The notes below the pieces were generated by a model. The model was not told the origin of the DNA. It searched no databases and worked only from the letters and a program-made list of their open reading frames with translations. From Malania oleifera (taxonomy: Eukaryota; Streptophyta; Magnoliopsida; Santalales; Ximeniaceae), in the NCBI RefSeq assembly GCF_029873635.1, contig NC_080420.1, positions 50,483,457 to 50,547,456 of the forward strand: DNA of 64,000 bases, read 5' to 3'. The translations under genes and the position numbers were made by a program. This document shows positions 35,604 to 48,676 of the stretch, in pieces (position 1 is the first letter of the stretch; every line of letters starts with the position of its first letter).

Positions 35604-35839
35604 GTTTTGCCTTCATTTAAGTTCAAAAACCCTTTAAAAACCTTTTGTAAGTTTAGCATTTTAAATAAAAGGTTTTTCATGTTTCTTAGAGGTCCCTAAC
35701 GTCAATCTATGGTCATTTTGAGCTTTAATTTAATTCATATGATATACATGCATATACAAAACCTATTCACATTTAGTGCACAAATGAGATGTTGTAGTTT
35801 GTCATTATCAAAATAGGGATCGGACTCAAAAAGTCAACA

Positions 35840-38800
35840 ATCTCCCCATTTCTGATGATAACAAACACATGAGGAAAATTGGGTATGCTTGACAAGGCTC
35901 CCCCTTACAATATGCATAAAATCAAAAATATAATCAATGAAGTTCATATTCACACGTGAAGACTTTAGTGCTTTTCAAGTTATATATTTAAGTTCAGTTG
36001 GGTTCATTGTGCAATGTAGTATTGAAGCTTTTCTTAAAAAGATATTCAGTTAAAGAACATTTATCATTTTCCATTTTGTAAATAACAAAATTCATGGAGG
36101 ATGCGAAATGAGAAGGAAAAAGTTTTATAATTTTGCTTAAAACATCTCCCCCTTTTGTCATCAGCAAAAGGACTAAAACAAATCTCTTTAGTTAAAAAAA
36201 ATTTAAACCTTTTCCCCTTTTATCCTTAAATTTTAAAGAAAAATTTCATGACAAAAATAAATTTAAGAAAGTTATAAAAGCATATGTCATGAATACCTTT
36301 AAGCACCCAGGCAAGAAAAAAAAATTATCTTATATAAGTTCAGATCTTGCCATAAATTTTATTTAAGAAAAAAAATTTCTTTTTGATATTATCAATAAAT
36401 ACTGGGGACAATGCTTGCTGAAAAGGAAACTTTAACATAAAAGTTCAAGTAAGCTAAAAATTTTCTAGTATATGTTTAAGAACGATCCATAATATAACCA
36501 GAAAGCCTAAAAATATAGATCCTAAAAAGTTTAAAAGCAAGATCACATCGCAAACTCAAAGAATTTGTGGCAAGCAACTAATTATTATTTAAGATTTTCA
36601 ATAAAATCATCATTCTTAAGCACATGCCACATTAAGCTCAATATAGATCTAAGCCAAAAATGTTGGTCAACGAAATAAGATAGAAATTTAATTTTAGATG
36701 CTCCCCCTTTTGATTGAATACGTGCTTAGATGCTATGAGTTTAAGATTTACTATAGGCAGAAAGAAATTCATTATACTAATACATAGGGGCCATAGTAAC
36801 CTTTTGACCTAAGCATAGAGTTGGGAGAACATAAAAAATGGAATTTTTTCAAAATCTATCCTTTTTGATTTAAAGCCTAGCTTAGATAAAATTAATTACT
36901 TATACTAATATCAATTGTGAAATTTTATTAACATAGTATAAGCAACAATTTTAAAACATTTAAGCAATTATACTGGATAATAGTGAAGCAATTTTCAACA
37001 AGCAACCAGTATAATCAATCCTATAGGATACACTTGCATCGGAAGATTGTAATAAGCCTTGAGAAGTGTTCATACATGCTAAGAACAATTCATATTAGAG
37101 TATAATTCAATGAATGACCTAATATGATGTTCAAGGTACTAAGAAGAGCTTCAGGACTCAAAAACAAAAACAATGATGCACATAAGTCCATGGGATGGTG
37201 ATTATAATCCTTTTTCATGAAGGATGGGGCTTATTCTCCCCTGTATATTTGCATGCACAATTGAATGCAAGTTCAGTTCAAGGATGATGTTCATTTAATA
37301 CACATTCATTATATGTTCATCCTACAAAGAAGTTTCAGCATGTAGAAAATATTAATCATTTACCACTCGATAGCCAATAAGGCTATACTCAATATTATGC
37401 AATAACTTTGTAGTTGAGGTTCAAAATGATGATAACACAACTCAGAATACTCAATAAGTGTGTGACAAATGAAGATTACCCCAATGTCATGCACTCTGCT
37501 TAGCTACATAGACTTGAATTTTATACCATGATGATTAACCATTTGTGTACTACATGAAGTTCATAACCCAAGGATTGGGACCAAATGGTGTCCATAAACT
37601 AGATTTACCAAGAACCTGAGAATGTGTGTATGGTAAAGAGCATCATAGGAAAATTCAAGGATCATGGAAATTGTACATGTTTTTCAGTTTAGCACGTAGC
37701 ATATAGGGTTCAACATGTAGCACTCTATTTAATTATTTTGCACGCATTATAAATATTCATGAAGATCAACCAACATGCACTAAATTTCAAACCATGATCA
37801 TTCAGCATGCAAAGGCATAAAATTAACCATTTAAGACAACATGTAAATGATCCTTTTAACATGCATCAACAACAAATATTTAATAATGACAGAATGCATG
37901 TAACAATCTAAGTGACCACTTAAAGTCAAGATAATATGTTTAACATGGTCACTATTCATTATACTACATAAGACTTGTGAAAGCATTGAGAATTTCAAAG
38001 ACAATCTTATGAAGTCATAACCTCAGTTAACTAGCTAGTATGTGAGTGTATATATTATCATTTAATTCAGTCATGCAAAGCCTTAGTTAACTACCAGCAT
38101 GCATTTCAAAATGCTGCATCGGCCATACAATTGGCATTCTAGATTAAGCATGCAATTCAGTATGTCCAATGAATATAAAAATATTTTTCCATCAAATGAA
38201 TTTCACCATATAACATAGAATAGACAATAAGCGTTTAGTGCACTATTTTATCTCAATATAAACTATCCATCACATGAATTTAAACATGTAGCATTTTATG
38301 GATAGTGGCATTCTACACATATAAAGCATCCAATATAAATGAATTGATAAAATATTTAAAATAAGCACAATACAATTAATTTCATATTGGATGAATTTTA
38401 GCAAAGCTGCTCCCCCTCAATTATGCAGCCTAAGCATCATGTTTTCATCTTTTATACTACAAAATTTTAGCCAAACATTCTAAATTTTCAATGAATTAAC
38501 TTTGGCTTTGAAATATTGGCCTTATCGAACCATTTTAAGCTGACTAGTCGACATGGGCTTACAAGGCATGAAAGGGTCGGTCGACTGGTGCACAGACAGA
38601 ATGCTCCAATCTATGGATGATTGACTGGGGGAAAAACGGAGGGGGTCCGGTCGACTAGGCCTTATGTCCCAGTCGATTGGGCTTTACACAATTTGATATT
38701 TTAGCCCCTTTTTCACCCCTTTTGCATTATACTTTTCAGCCAAAGGAATTATATTTTTAGTAAGCAATATTTGGAATTTTATGCTTAGATTATATCAAAA

Positions 38801-39144
38801 AAAAATTTAAACAATATTTCTTCAAATAATATGCCTTCAATTTAAATAACCCTATTTTCATTAAGTGAAGGGCATAACTAAGTTCTTCAAGCCAAGAGAA
38901 ATAAAATTTTCCATAAGACACAATCGGCTTTTAATTCATAGACAATATTAAAAAAAAATTAAAACAATATTTTTCTAATTATGTGTAATAGACAAAAGTA
39001 TGCTATACTTTAGAAAATCACATTTAGGCATAGGTAAAGCATATAGAATTATTCGACTAATAAAAACAACTTTGTCTATTTTAAGGGGATCCACAAATTT
39101 AGGCATGCTATAGCCAATGTATTCAAATATTACCCAATCATAAT
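35840..39144 (-). mobile_element. Non-coding internal region of a LARD-like (SIRE-related) element
   Basis: Directly right of the 3' LTR is a minus-strand purine tract (AAATGGGGAGAT, about 35840-35851). No reading frame in the next 3.3 kb is supported. Two stretches match, by eye and in reverse complement, the internal region at 44895-48689: 37130-37420 with about 46910-47330 and 37560-37620 with about 46700-46750. This marks it as a second copy of the same non-coding family. Several 'gctccccct' purine-tract-like motifs recur (35900, 36150, 36710, 38408). Palindromes (gtcgac) cluster at 38545-38690. The 5' end is cut by the gypsy LTR at 39145. Confidence 0.65.
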
Positions 39145-41319
39145 TGTAGTAACCCAAATTCAGAAAAATAAAAGAAAATAAATAAAAGGAAAAATGGGAA
39201 ATAAAAGAAAGGGAAAAAGGAATTTGAAAAGGTTATCAAGCTGGGACTCGTCGACGAATTTGTTCTCCTCATTGACAAACATCCTTCTGGGTTTCATTGA
39301 CGAGTACACATGTCTCATTGACAAGGAATTACCAATAGCAGGGAAAATTCAGGTTTTTAAACATTTCGTCAATGAACAGGATGACCTTGTCAAAGAATGT
39401 TTTTCTTGGCTTCGTCGACGAACCTTTTAAACTCGTCAACGAAGGCCCGGGTATAACCCTGGAACATTTCTTCCATGAAATTCTCTCTCCTCTCTCATTT
39501 TCTCTCTCTAGGTTTCATTTTCCCTACCTTCTTTCTTGAAATCCAACCTAGATTTAGCCCGATTCGACGATCAAAAACCATCACAATATTCTTGAGAAGA
39601 TTCTCTGCAACTTAGGCGGAGCAGATTCTCAGTTTGAAGTTCTTGGGAACCACTCCAAAACCAGGGTAAGTAGACTATTTTTAATATTAAATTAAGTATT
39701 GGGAGTGTGTGGGCCTAGGAGATGTTAAACGATAAATATCTTAGGGTTAAACTAATCAAGTTAGGATTTTTAGAATACAGGGTTTCGTTTTCTATTCGAT
39801 TTAGGTAGAATCTCGAGAAGCAGGTAAGGGGAATATGTTATAGTGGCTTCTTATTAATTTTAAACTGGTTAAATTCATATATAAAAATTTTTATATATTT
39901 AGGTATAATTTTCTAAACAGTTAGGTATTTGGGAAATAATGATTTTTGATTATATATCATATTTGGAGAAAAACTGTGTGGCATGAAAATAACTTTCCTA
40001 ATTAAATAGTTACGAGTACTGCTTGATTGTGATTAATGTTTGCTTGTGGCTACTATTTGGGATGCAAACTCTAACTAGTTGTGATGCGATTTGGATGAAT
40101 AAATACTGTGAACTTGAATGCGTGGAAATGTTTATGTGAATTGGTTATGTATGTTTTATGGTTCATGTAAATTGTAATATAGCGTTTGCAGTGGTATGAG
40201 GAGGTCGTTATATCGTACCTAATATAAATCACCATATAGTGTTGGCAGTGGTATGAGAAGGTAGTTATATGGGCATTTATATTAAGGGGGTAAAACATTG
40301 GTAGTGGAATGAGGAGTTTGTTTTACCAATTTACTATGAATGAGGTTGTGTGTGTGGATTTGTAACCTGTGTGGTTGGGAAGCTCAAATAGTAACCCATG
40401 TGGTTGTGAGTCCAATGTGGACGGTATTCCTATGTGGATGTGAGTCCTATGTGAACTGTATTTTATGTGTGGTTATGGACCCTATGTGGGTGTGAATGAA
40501 GTGTGTGAGTTTCCTATGTGGATAGGTTGTGATATGCGTGTATGCGTTGATATGTGTGATATGTAAAGCATTGGATGTGTGTGAAATTAATCATATAAGT
40601 ATTCATGGCAAAGTACATTTTTCACTGAGGGCTTGCTGAGAAAGGCAAGTGCCTTGGTAATTTTCTATTGGTGCCAAAGTAAAGGGAAACTACTTGTATG
40701 GGCAGGTAATCTTCCCTATTCTCGGAGACTTTGCCTGGATACATAACCTGAGGGCTTACTAAGTAAGGTGAGTGCCTTGGTATTGGTACTAGAGCAGAGG
40801 GAAGTTACTTGTATGGGTGAGTAATCTTCCCTATTCTTAGGAATTTTCACTAAAAATTAATTATGTATATGACTATGATATTAGATGTCTGTGATGTTTT
40901 TAATGATGCATTTCTCAACTGCTATTGATGTTGAATAACAGATAATTATATTTTGTATTTATTTAAACTCTCTGCCACACATTGTTATAGCCTATTTCTT
41001 CCTTACTGAGAGGTGTCTCGTCCCGACGATCTATTATTCTTTTCAGGACCTTCAGGTGATTGAGCTTATAAAGGTCTAAGGCAGGATTTAGTTTTGTGAG
41101 TGGTTAAAAAAACGGATATATGTGAAGTTTTATGTTTTTTTTTCTAGATATCTAATATGGAGAATTCAGTTATACTTCTTTATGGGTTTGCATATATGTT
41201 TAGTACTCTGGTATTTTATTTGAGGTTGTTTAATTTGTTCTGCTATGTGATTGGTATCAGAGATGTGGAATAGGTCTCACAACACCTCGGGCCCCACCTA
41301 GAGGGTTTGGGGCATTACA
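39145..41319 (+). repeat. Ty3/gypsy 5' LTR (Tekay-like)
   Basis: TGTAGTAACCCAAATTCAG...GGGGCATTACA, 2175 bp, followed by a primer site. Promoter-side array of TCGTCGACGA-like palindromes at 39240-39445; a possible TATA-like GTATAACC near 39451. The beginning resembles the reverse complement of the LTR end at 63880-63909. The repeated gtgtggttgtgagtcc-like text at 40370-40510 is low-complexity TG-rich sequence. No open frame is convincing. Confidence 0.8.
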
Positions 41320-41321
41320 AG

Positions 41322-41405
41322 TGATATCAGAGCTTTAGGTTATAGATTCTACAAAATTTTGGAGGATCATTACCAGATTATAGGTTTGAGTTGAGTTACC
41401 ACTGT
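41322..41405 (+). promoter_or_regulatory. Primer site and short leader of the gypsy element
   Basis: TGATATCAGAGC (41322-41333), one base away from the initiator tRNA-Met primer site, sits three bases after the LTR. About 70 bases of leader follow before the sequence changes abruptly into inverted gypsy pol at about 41405. Confidence 0.75.
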
Positions 41406-42898
41406 TGAGGCCGATGCATTCCCTGACTTCCTACTTAACGCATCAACTACCATATTGGCTTTTCTTAAGTGGTAACTGATGGTATAATCATAATCCTTTA
41501 TTAGCTCTAGTCATCTCCTCTGTCTCATATTAAATTCCATCTACGTAAAGAAGTACTTGAGGCTTTTATGATCTGTAAAGATCTCGCACCTTCCACTGTA
41601 CAGGTACTGCCTCCAAATTTTCAGCGCATTTCCACTGCTGCCAACTCCAAATCATGCGTGGGATAATTATTCTCATACTTTTTTAGTTGCCTAGAATCAT
41701 ACACCATAACTTTTCCTTGTTGCATCAGAACACACCCAAAGCCCTTTCTGAGACATGCCACTATAAATCACAAAACCATTATCTCCTAATGGAATAGTCA
41801 AAATCGGAGCAATGATGAGTCATTGCTTCAATTATTGAAAACTCAACTCACAATCATCAGTCCACCCGTACTTTAAATTTTTCCTTGTTAATCGTGTCAG
41901 AGGATCCAACAATTTAGAAAACCCTTCCACAAACCGGCGATAATACCCTGCCAAGCCCAAGAAACTTCTGACTTTCTGAACATTTTTTGGTCTCGCCCTA
42001 TCCACTACTGCCTCTATCTTACTTAGGTCTACAGAAACACCATCCTCGGATATCACATGTCCAAGGAATGTAACATTCTCTAGCCAAAATTCACATTTCT
42101 TGAATTTAGCATAAAGTTTCTTTTCCCGTAGCACCTAAAGTACCAACCTCAAATGATTCTTGTACTCCTCGGGACTCTTCAAATAAACCAAAATATCATC
42201 AACGAATATTACCACAAACTGATCCATGTACTGATGGAAAACCCTCTTCATCAGATCCATGAATGCAGCAGGAGCATTGGTCAGTCTGAAACGCATAACC
42301 AAGAACTCATAGTGGTCATACCTGGTTCAAAAAGCAGTCTTTGGAACATCTTCTGCCTGAGTTTTCATCTGATGATACCCTTATCGGAGATCAATCTTAG
42401 AATAGACCTGTGTTCCCTGAAGTTGGTCAAACAGATCATCTATATAAGGAAGTGGATACTCATTCTTAACTATCACCTTGTTTATCTACTGGTAATCGAT
42501 ACACATTCTCACAGACCCATCTTTCTTTTTCACGAAAAGCACTGGCGCTCCTGAGGGTGACACGTTAGGTCTGATGACTCCCTTGTCCAGTAATTCCTAT
42601 AAATGTTCTTTTAACTTTTTCAACTCTTCTGGAGCTATTCTGTAGGAAGCCTTAGAGATCGGTGTCGTCCCTGGAAGTAGGTCAACGACAAACTTGATTT
42701 CATAGTTGGGAGGCAACTCGGGTAAATCCTCTGGGAATACATCAAAGAATTCCCTCACAATGGGGATATCTTCAAACTTTAGTTCTCTTTCTCGTACTTC
42801 CTTCACATAAGCTAGGTACTCCTAACATCCCTCCAGGAGGAGTCTTCTCGCATAAATAACTGACACTATCTGTGGTGAGGAGCGAACTCACGACCCAT
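41406..42898 (-). pseudogene. Ty3/gypsy RT and RNase H remnant, minus strand
   Basis: Reading leftward: KEVRERELKFEDIPIVREFF and LPELPPNYEIKFVVDLLPG (42806 on), then [44 protein letters not shown] and [17 protein letters not shown], with the polymerase motif F-V-D-D intact. The frame at 42134-41832 continues [25 protein letters not shown] and [17 protein letters not shown]. RNase H is recognisable to its end (MVVDALSRKSGN, 41440). Stops include L*ELLDKG, VL*VLRE and F*TRY, at Gln or Arg codons of relatives. Integrase is missing beyond 41406. The upstream part continues at 50042 across an insertion. Confidence 0.85.
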
Positions 42899-44894
42899 CA
42901 TTGACTTTTTGAGTTCGATCCCTATTTTGATGCTGACAAAGCAACAGTTTCTTATGTGTGTTTCTAAGTGCTTGAATAGGTTTACTATTCAACACACACA
43001 TAAGGCAAAGGGAAATAGAAGCCAGAAGACTTTAAGCTTACTTCAACTGGTGCATTCCATGAAGAGAAGAGCAATGAAGAAGAAGAAGGAGACAACATTT
43101 AATTTTAATTTGCATTTCATTTACTATTTTATTATTTGGTCTGTAATAAAGCATACATCTTGCATGATATGATTTTAATGCTCAGATGTGCCTTAAACTG
43201 ACTGTAGGGAACCAAAGGCCATAAAGAGACCTTAGAGCAGACTTCGGTCGACTGACGTTGGATTTTTTGGCTTAATTTAAAATCTTGTTCGACCGAATCC
43301 TTACTAGTATAAATGCCTCGGTCAACCGAACAGGTCAGAAGTCAACATGTTGACTTCGCATCGTTTTACCGTTCTATTTTGAACACATTTTCCATGGTCA
43401 ACCAAACTAACACGTGCCTGACCCCCAACAACTTAGTCTACCGAATTCATAGTTCAAATTAGTCATGGTCAACCAAACCATATGAGCAGTCAACCGAACT
43501 TGCAACGGTCGACTGAACCTACAAAGGGTTCAAAATCACCCTGAGACGATTGACCAAATCCGTAGTTCAAAATTGACACGGTTGACCAAACCTAGTAATA
43601 AGGTCGATCGAACCTTAAATATGGTCGACCAAACCTCTCGTGTTTCAAATTTTTTAAAGGGCTTAAATGTAATTAACTTTTAATTAAACAATTTGAAAAA
43701 TACTGAACGTGTCCCCAACGGTCATAATTTTAGGAAAATCTATAAATACCCCCTCATAACTCCAGATTAGCAACTTTGATTAACTCCAAATTTCTCTCTA
43801 ATCCTTTGTTAATCAAAGTTTCCCCAAACCATTTTTATTGCAAAAATCATTCCTTTGGGACAAATGTTTTTAAACAAAAACTCTTTAACTCTCTCTCCAT
43901 TCACTTATTTCAAAATCACTTTGGAAGAGAGTATATTTATTTTGGGCATTTCATTTGTATTCACATGCACATTCTCTTGCTTGTTATTTATTTTCTGAAA
44001 ATTATTTAAAGAGTATTGGTTGGGTTTCTCCCGGTTATTTCTTTGATAAATATTTTTTTTCTAGGAGAAAAATTATTTACAGCACAAATATTTTCTTGAG
44101 CTTAAATTCCTAGATTCTCTAAATATTCTTTATTTATAAAAATATTTATAGGAGAAAAATAATACTCATTTTTCATATATATTTTATTTGTGCAAAATTA
44201 TTTGATAGCACATTTACTTTACTGAACATATTTCATATTATGCATGTATTTAGAGCTTAAACGTTGTACATCTCTATTTGTATTTAGAAGCAGCTTATCA
44301 TGTACAAAAATGGTTTTTATTGTACCAATTGGGTTCATCCCATTAATTGAATTGGAGAGTCTCAACCCCATAAGTGAGACTAGTTGGGTTTACCTTGAAA
44401 TTTGAGTTGGGGAGTCTCAACCCCGTAAGTGAGACAAGTTGGGCTCAGCCTTGTAATTGAGTTGGGGTTTATCTCATCCCGTAAGGAGAGGTTGTAACAG
44501 CTTTTGCTCCACCCATTTAAGTGAGCAAGGATAGTGTAATATTCCTTGGGGGTTATGCCCAAGGCAGGGACGTAGGCTGGTTTGGCTGAATCTCGATAAA
44601 AAATATCGTGTGTCTCTCTCTCCCTATCTCATTTACCTTCAGCACTTTCATTTCAGTATGTGTATGCTTGTTCATGTTTTGTTATAACCATCTTGCATGC
44701 ACACAAAATTAATTTAAATGAGATATGCAGCACACGTGTATATATGCACACATTGCTCACTTACTTTACATACAAGTTTTATTTCGAATGTGATAAGAGA
44801 TGTGGTGAATCAGCATAATTGTTTAAATTAGTGAAAATGTTTTAAATGTCCAATTCACCCCCCCCCCCCTTTTGAGATCACACCATTTCCAACA
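42899..44894 (+). repeat. 5' LTR of the LARD-like element
   Basis: 1996 bp. The first two bases are CA rather than TG, probably mutated. Palindrome array with GGTCGACCGAA and decayed forms at 43245-43640, then 'gtccccaacggtcat' and a TATA box TATAAATA at 43741-43748, the GGGACGTAGGC...GAATCTCGATAAA block at 44566-44600, and a poly-C tract at about 44859-44870 before the end TTTCCAACA. Confidence 0.85.
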
Positions 44895-44896
44895 AC

Positions 44897-44909
44897 TGGT
44901 ATTAAAGCC
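44897..44909 (+). promoter_or_regulatory. Primer binding site, initiator tRNA-Met type, mutated
   Basis: TGGTATTAAAGCC, differing at two positions from TGGTATCAGAGCC (C to T and G to A), two bases after the LTR end. Confidence 0.75.
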
Positions 44910-46979
44910 CGGTTGCAATAAGCTTAACCGCATTTGCATAAAAATTGCAACGGCTCATATCTAGTATATCCCTGTTTTTAGGGTCAATACTTTGCAAGTC
45001 CTCTACTGCTTATATTATATAGATTTTACCATTTGATTATTGAAAATGCTTTTGTAAAATGAATTGATTGGAGGATTTGGAAAGTATTTGTCAAAGCTAT
45101 CATATCCCATAGAAAAATGTTTTTAAAATGCATTGTTTCCAAAACCTAAAAATGCCTTGAATGTGCATGAAATGATTTTAATGCATATCATTTGAGTGCC
45201 ATGCTTATTTTATTTTTTACCTTAGTCACTAATGCTTTTACAAAGTTTATATTTTTTTTAAGTACTAAGGATGTTGGGAACCATGAGGTATTGAAAAATC
45301 CGAGAGAGAGAAGAACGCATCTTCTAAGCTTAAATAACTAAGAAGGAGTAAATTGAAAAGGTATATCAATTCTCCTTCTAATTTATTGAAAATTTCATGC
45401 AATGATTCATACTGTTTGTTTTGTATTACATTTTTTTATGAATCATGTGAATTTAATTATGACTACATGCTATCTTATGAGGTGCTCAAAATAGATCCTT
45501 GTTAATACTCAAAAGATATTAGGATATATATATTTTTTTTAAAAAGGATATATTGCTTTAAATGTTTAAATAGTGTGTGTGATTAAAATTCTAATTTTTT
45601 GTATACACTATTATCATCTTGAGAACCATAGAAAAGACAAGCCAATATGAAAATTAAAGTGTTATGTTCAATCTATGCTTAATATAAATAAATATCATTA
45701 TGATTGGCTATTATATAACAATATTGGCTGTAGAATGATTTTGGTTGAAAATCCCCTTCAAAAGGACAATGGTTTTAATTTGTGAAATGATGTTATATGT
45801 GCTGTAGTACAAATATTTTAAATATAGCATATTATTTTGTCCATCACAGTGTAATGAGCTTTAGGAAATTGATTTTTTGCTATATAATTTTTAATCCTAA
45901 ACTCATTATTGAGCTTTAATGATAAATCATTTTTAAATGATAAATTTAGTCTAAGGAATTCATACATTGTTCCCATATTAGAAAATATTAGTTATGCCAA
46001 ATATTATTGATTGAATATAAAATTATTTGGCTGCATAATTAAGGGCGAGCAAAGAATTTATTTTTGAACTGCTAATTACTATCCGTATATTGTGAGATGT
46101 TTAAACTCTTTGATGGATAGTTAATTAAAATAACTGCTTTGAGCTGAATGCCGCTATCCATTACTTGTCAAATGATTTTATCTTCATATGGATAGTTTAT
46201 ATTTTATTTGATCTATTGATGTATCTACTGAAAGCATGCTTCATCTGAAACGCCAACTGCATGGCCGATGCAGTAGATTGTGAATTGCATGCTGGTAGAA
46301 GATATAGGTTATCGCATGCTTAAATAGTATTTTGAATTGTTTGCTTGAACCTATCAGGTATTAGGTACATGGTAAAAATAAGAAAATATCCTATTTACAA
46401 ACGGCATGCTGCCTAAATTTCAGTAGAATTTTTTCCCAAAAATGAAGCCATGTACTAGAATAGATTATGATAAAATGCATGCAAGGTGAACTTTATAATT
46501 TTCTTTTAATGCATGCAAAATAATTAAATAACTAACGGGTGTATGTTTAATTTTAAAATGGTATGCGCTAAATTGAAAAACATGCATAGTCTTCATGCTC
46601 ATTTCCTAGGATGCTAGATAATTGAATAGGTTAGTATATGTAAAATCCAAAAAGCTATAAATTAAAACATGTACACATTATGTTGTCCTAGGAGGGACTA
46701 GTTCATGGACACCATTTGGTCCAAATCTTTGGGTTATGCCCTTTCACTTCGGACCTAAATGGTAAAGCATCATCTCTGAAATTAAACGTCACATGTTCTG
46801 ATGATGGTCCATAAACTAGGGCAATTTCATGACTTAGGGGGAGGCTTCATATTGTATATACTCATAGTATTTTTGAGTTGTGCCATCCTTTTTTGAACCC
46901 CTATTGCATTACCACTGAGTATAGTCTTATTTGGCTATCGTGCATTTTATATGAAATGCAATATGTCATGCATATGTGT

Positions 46980-47300
46980 TGAATGTTTAATATTTACTGC
47001 ATACTGAAATTCTTATAAAGGATGAATATATGTGATTGTTCCTAAATGACTATTATCCTTGAACCATAATGTAAGTATGTGTGCACGCAAATATACATTG
47101 AGAGCTTAAGCCTCACTCATAATAAAAATAAATAAGTACTTAATGTCAATAGTCTCTTGCATACTGAGTTTTGTCGTAAAGGATGACCATATGTTAAATG
47201 TACTTAAATGAAAATTCATCCTTGCCCTTTAATGCACTAATGCGTGCTTGAGACTATACCAAAGATTTTAAGCCCCATCCTTGAGAAAAGGATTAAAGTC
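46980..47300 (+). repeat. Diverged direct duplication in the LARD internal region
   Basis: The first copy (from about 46998) reads gcatactgaaattcttataa then aggatgaatatatg and a segment ending tatccttgaacc. The second copy (from about 47158) reads gcatactgagttttgtcgta then aggatgaccatatg and ends catccttgccc. The period is about 160 bp with clear divergence. Confidence 0.55.
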
Positions 47301-48676
47301 ACCTGTCTCGTGGACTCATGTTATTATTGTTTTTACTTTTTAAGTCAAAAGTTCTCTAGGTACCCTTAACATCATATCTTGTCTTTATTGAATCATCTTT
47401 GATATGGAATGTTCCTGGACGCACGAACACTGCACATAACTTAATGTTTGCATTTTCTGATGCAGGTGTTATCCATAGTATCTAAGCACAAATTCAAATT
47501 AATAGGGGGCCACCTAGTAATTAAAATTATATCTTACTATGCTCACCAACATTATAAGCTTAAATCTGTTGTTGAAATTTTATGTGGCTTGCGTACTTTA
47601 AAGCATGATGTTTTTATTGAATATTATAAATGAGAATATTTTGTTTGCCACAGTTCTTTGCTTTTCCATATGATCCTTTTTTTTTTTTTTTTTAATTTTG
47701 TTAATATCTTTGGATCTAAGTGGCTGTATTTTTTTGGTACTTTGTGATTTGGGCTTAAATGATAGACCAGAAAAATTATGCTTGCTTGCTCTTAGAATTA
47801 AAGTTTCTTTTTTAGCAAGTATCGCCCCCAGTATTTATCGAAAATCATAAGGAGATATATAATTTTATATATATTTATTTATATATATACATATACATTT
47901 TTAAAACCAAGGTTTGAACTTATATAGAATATTTTTATATCTTGCTTGTGTGCTTGAATGTTTTTCATGATTGTGCTTGTATTGTATTGAAATTTTATAT
48001 CATGAAATTATATTTTTTATAATTTTTTTTTAAATGGTGTTGTTTAACTAGTTCATGGATCATATATGAAATGCATATGAACTTGTTAGACCTCTTTTAT
48101 GCTCTAACCTACATTTGCTATCATATGTCGTGTGTGTTGAACTCAAATCTTTCACGGGTCTTATGATATGTTTAAATTGTCATGGTTTGTGGATAATCCT
48201 GGCTTGATCTTATTTTTCATGTGCCTTTTAATCTTTTAATGACCAGTTATAAAAATTGTTGTGTGCTTAATTATTATATTTTTCAACGAGTTATAATTTT
48301 TTTTATGCTCAACTCCTATATCAAAACAAGGAGAGTTTTTCAAAGAAAATTAAAAATTATCTTAAAAGGGGGAGTTCTCCTTGCTAAGTTTATTTTAAAT
48401 GATAAAATTACTTTATACTTAACTTAACCCTTTTTGCTGATGCCAAAAGAGGGAGAATGTTTTTTGAGCAAAATGATAATGACCGAAAGGGAAAATCTTC
48501 AGGGGCAAATATCTGACTATGCACTTTAACGCAAAATAAAATGCATAAATTTATTTGTTATGTCTTCTTCCATGAATATGCTTGAGCTATTATTGTTATT
48601 TTTACATTATGCATATTCTTAAAGGGGAGCCTTTTCAGGTTGTACCCATTTTGCTCTTAGGTGTTTGTCATCATCA

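Larger units (their letters stand above)
26112..35839 (-). mobile_element. SIRE-type/LARD 3' LTR, minus strand, with nested insertions
   Basis: The left edge is near TGACAAGAATTGTGTGATCCC (26112; could be up to 12 bases right) and the right edge is GTCAACA at 35839, followed by a purine tract on the minus strand, so this is the 3' LTR of a minus-oriented element. Its own sequence occupies 26112-27135, 31347-32465 and 35604-35839, about 2.4 kb. Insertions: the LTR at 27136-31346 (with a further LTR inside) and the hAT-like element at 32466-35603 (with a solo LTR inside). It carries the AACGAGGTTCAGCC...CCTATGTCC block at 26401-26435 and a decayed palindrome array at 31925-32040. Confidence 0.75.

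Noticed and set aside
47448..47633. 61-codon open frame in the LARD internal region
   Set aside because: No resemblance to gag, pol or other known proteins, and I saw no matching open frame in the related copy at 35840-39144.
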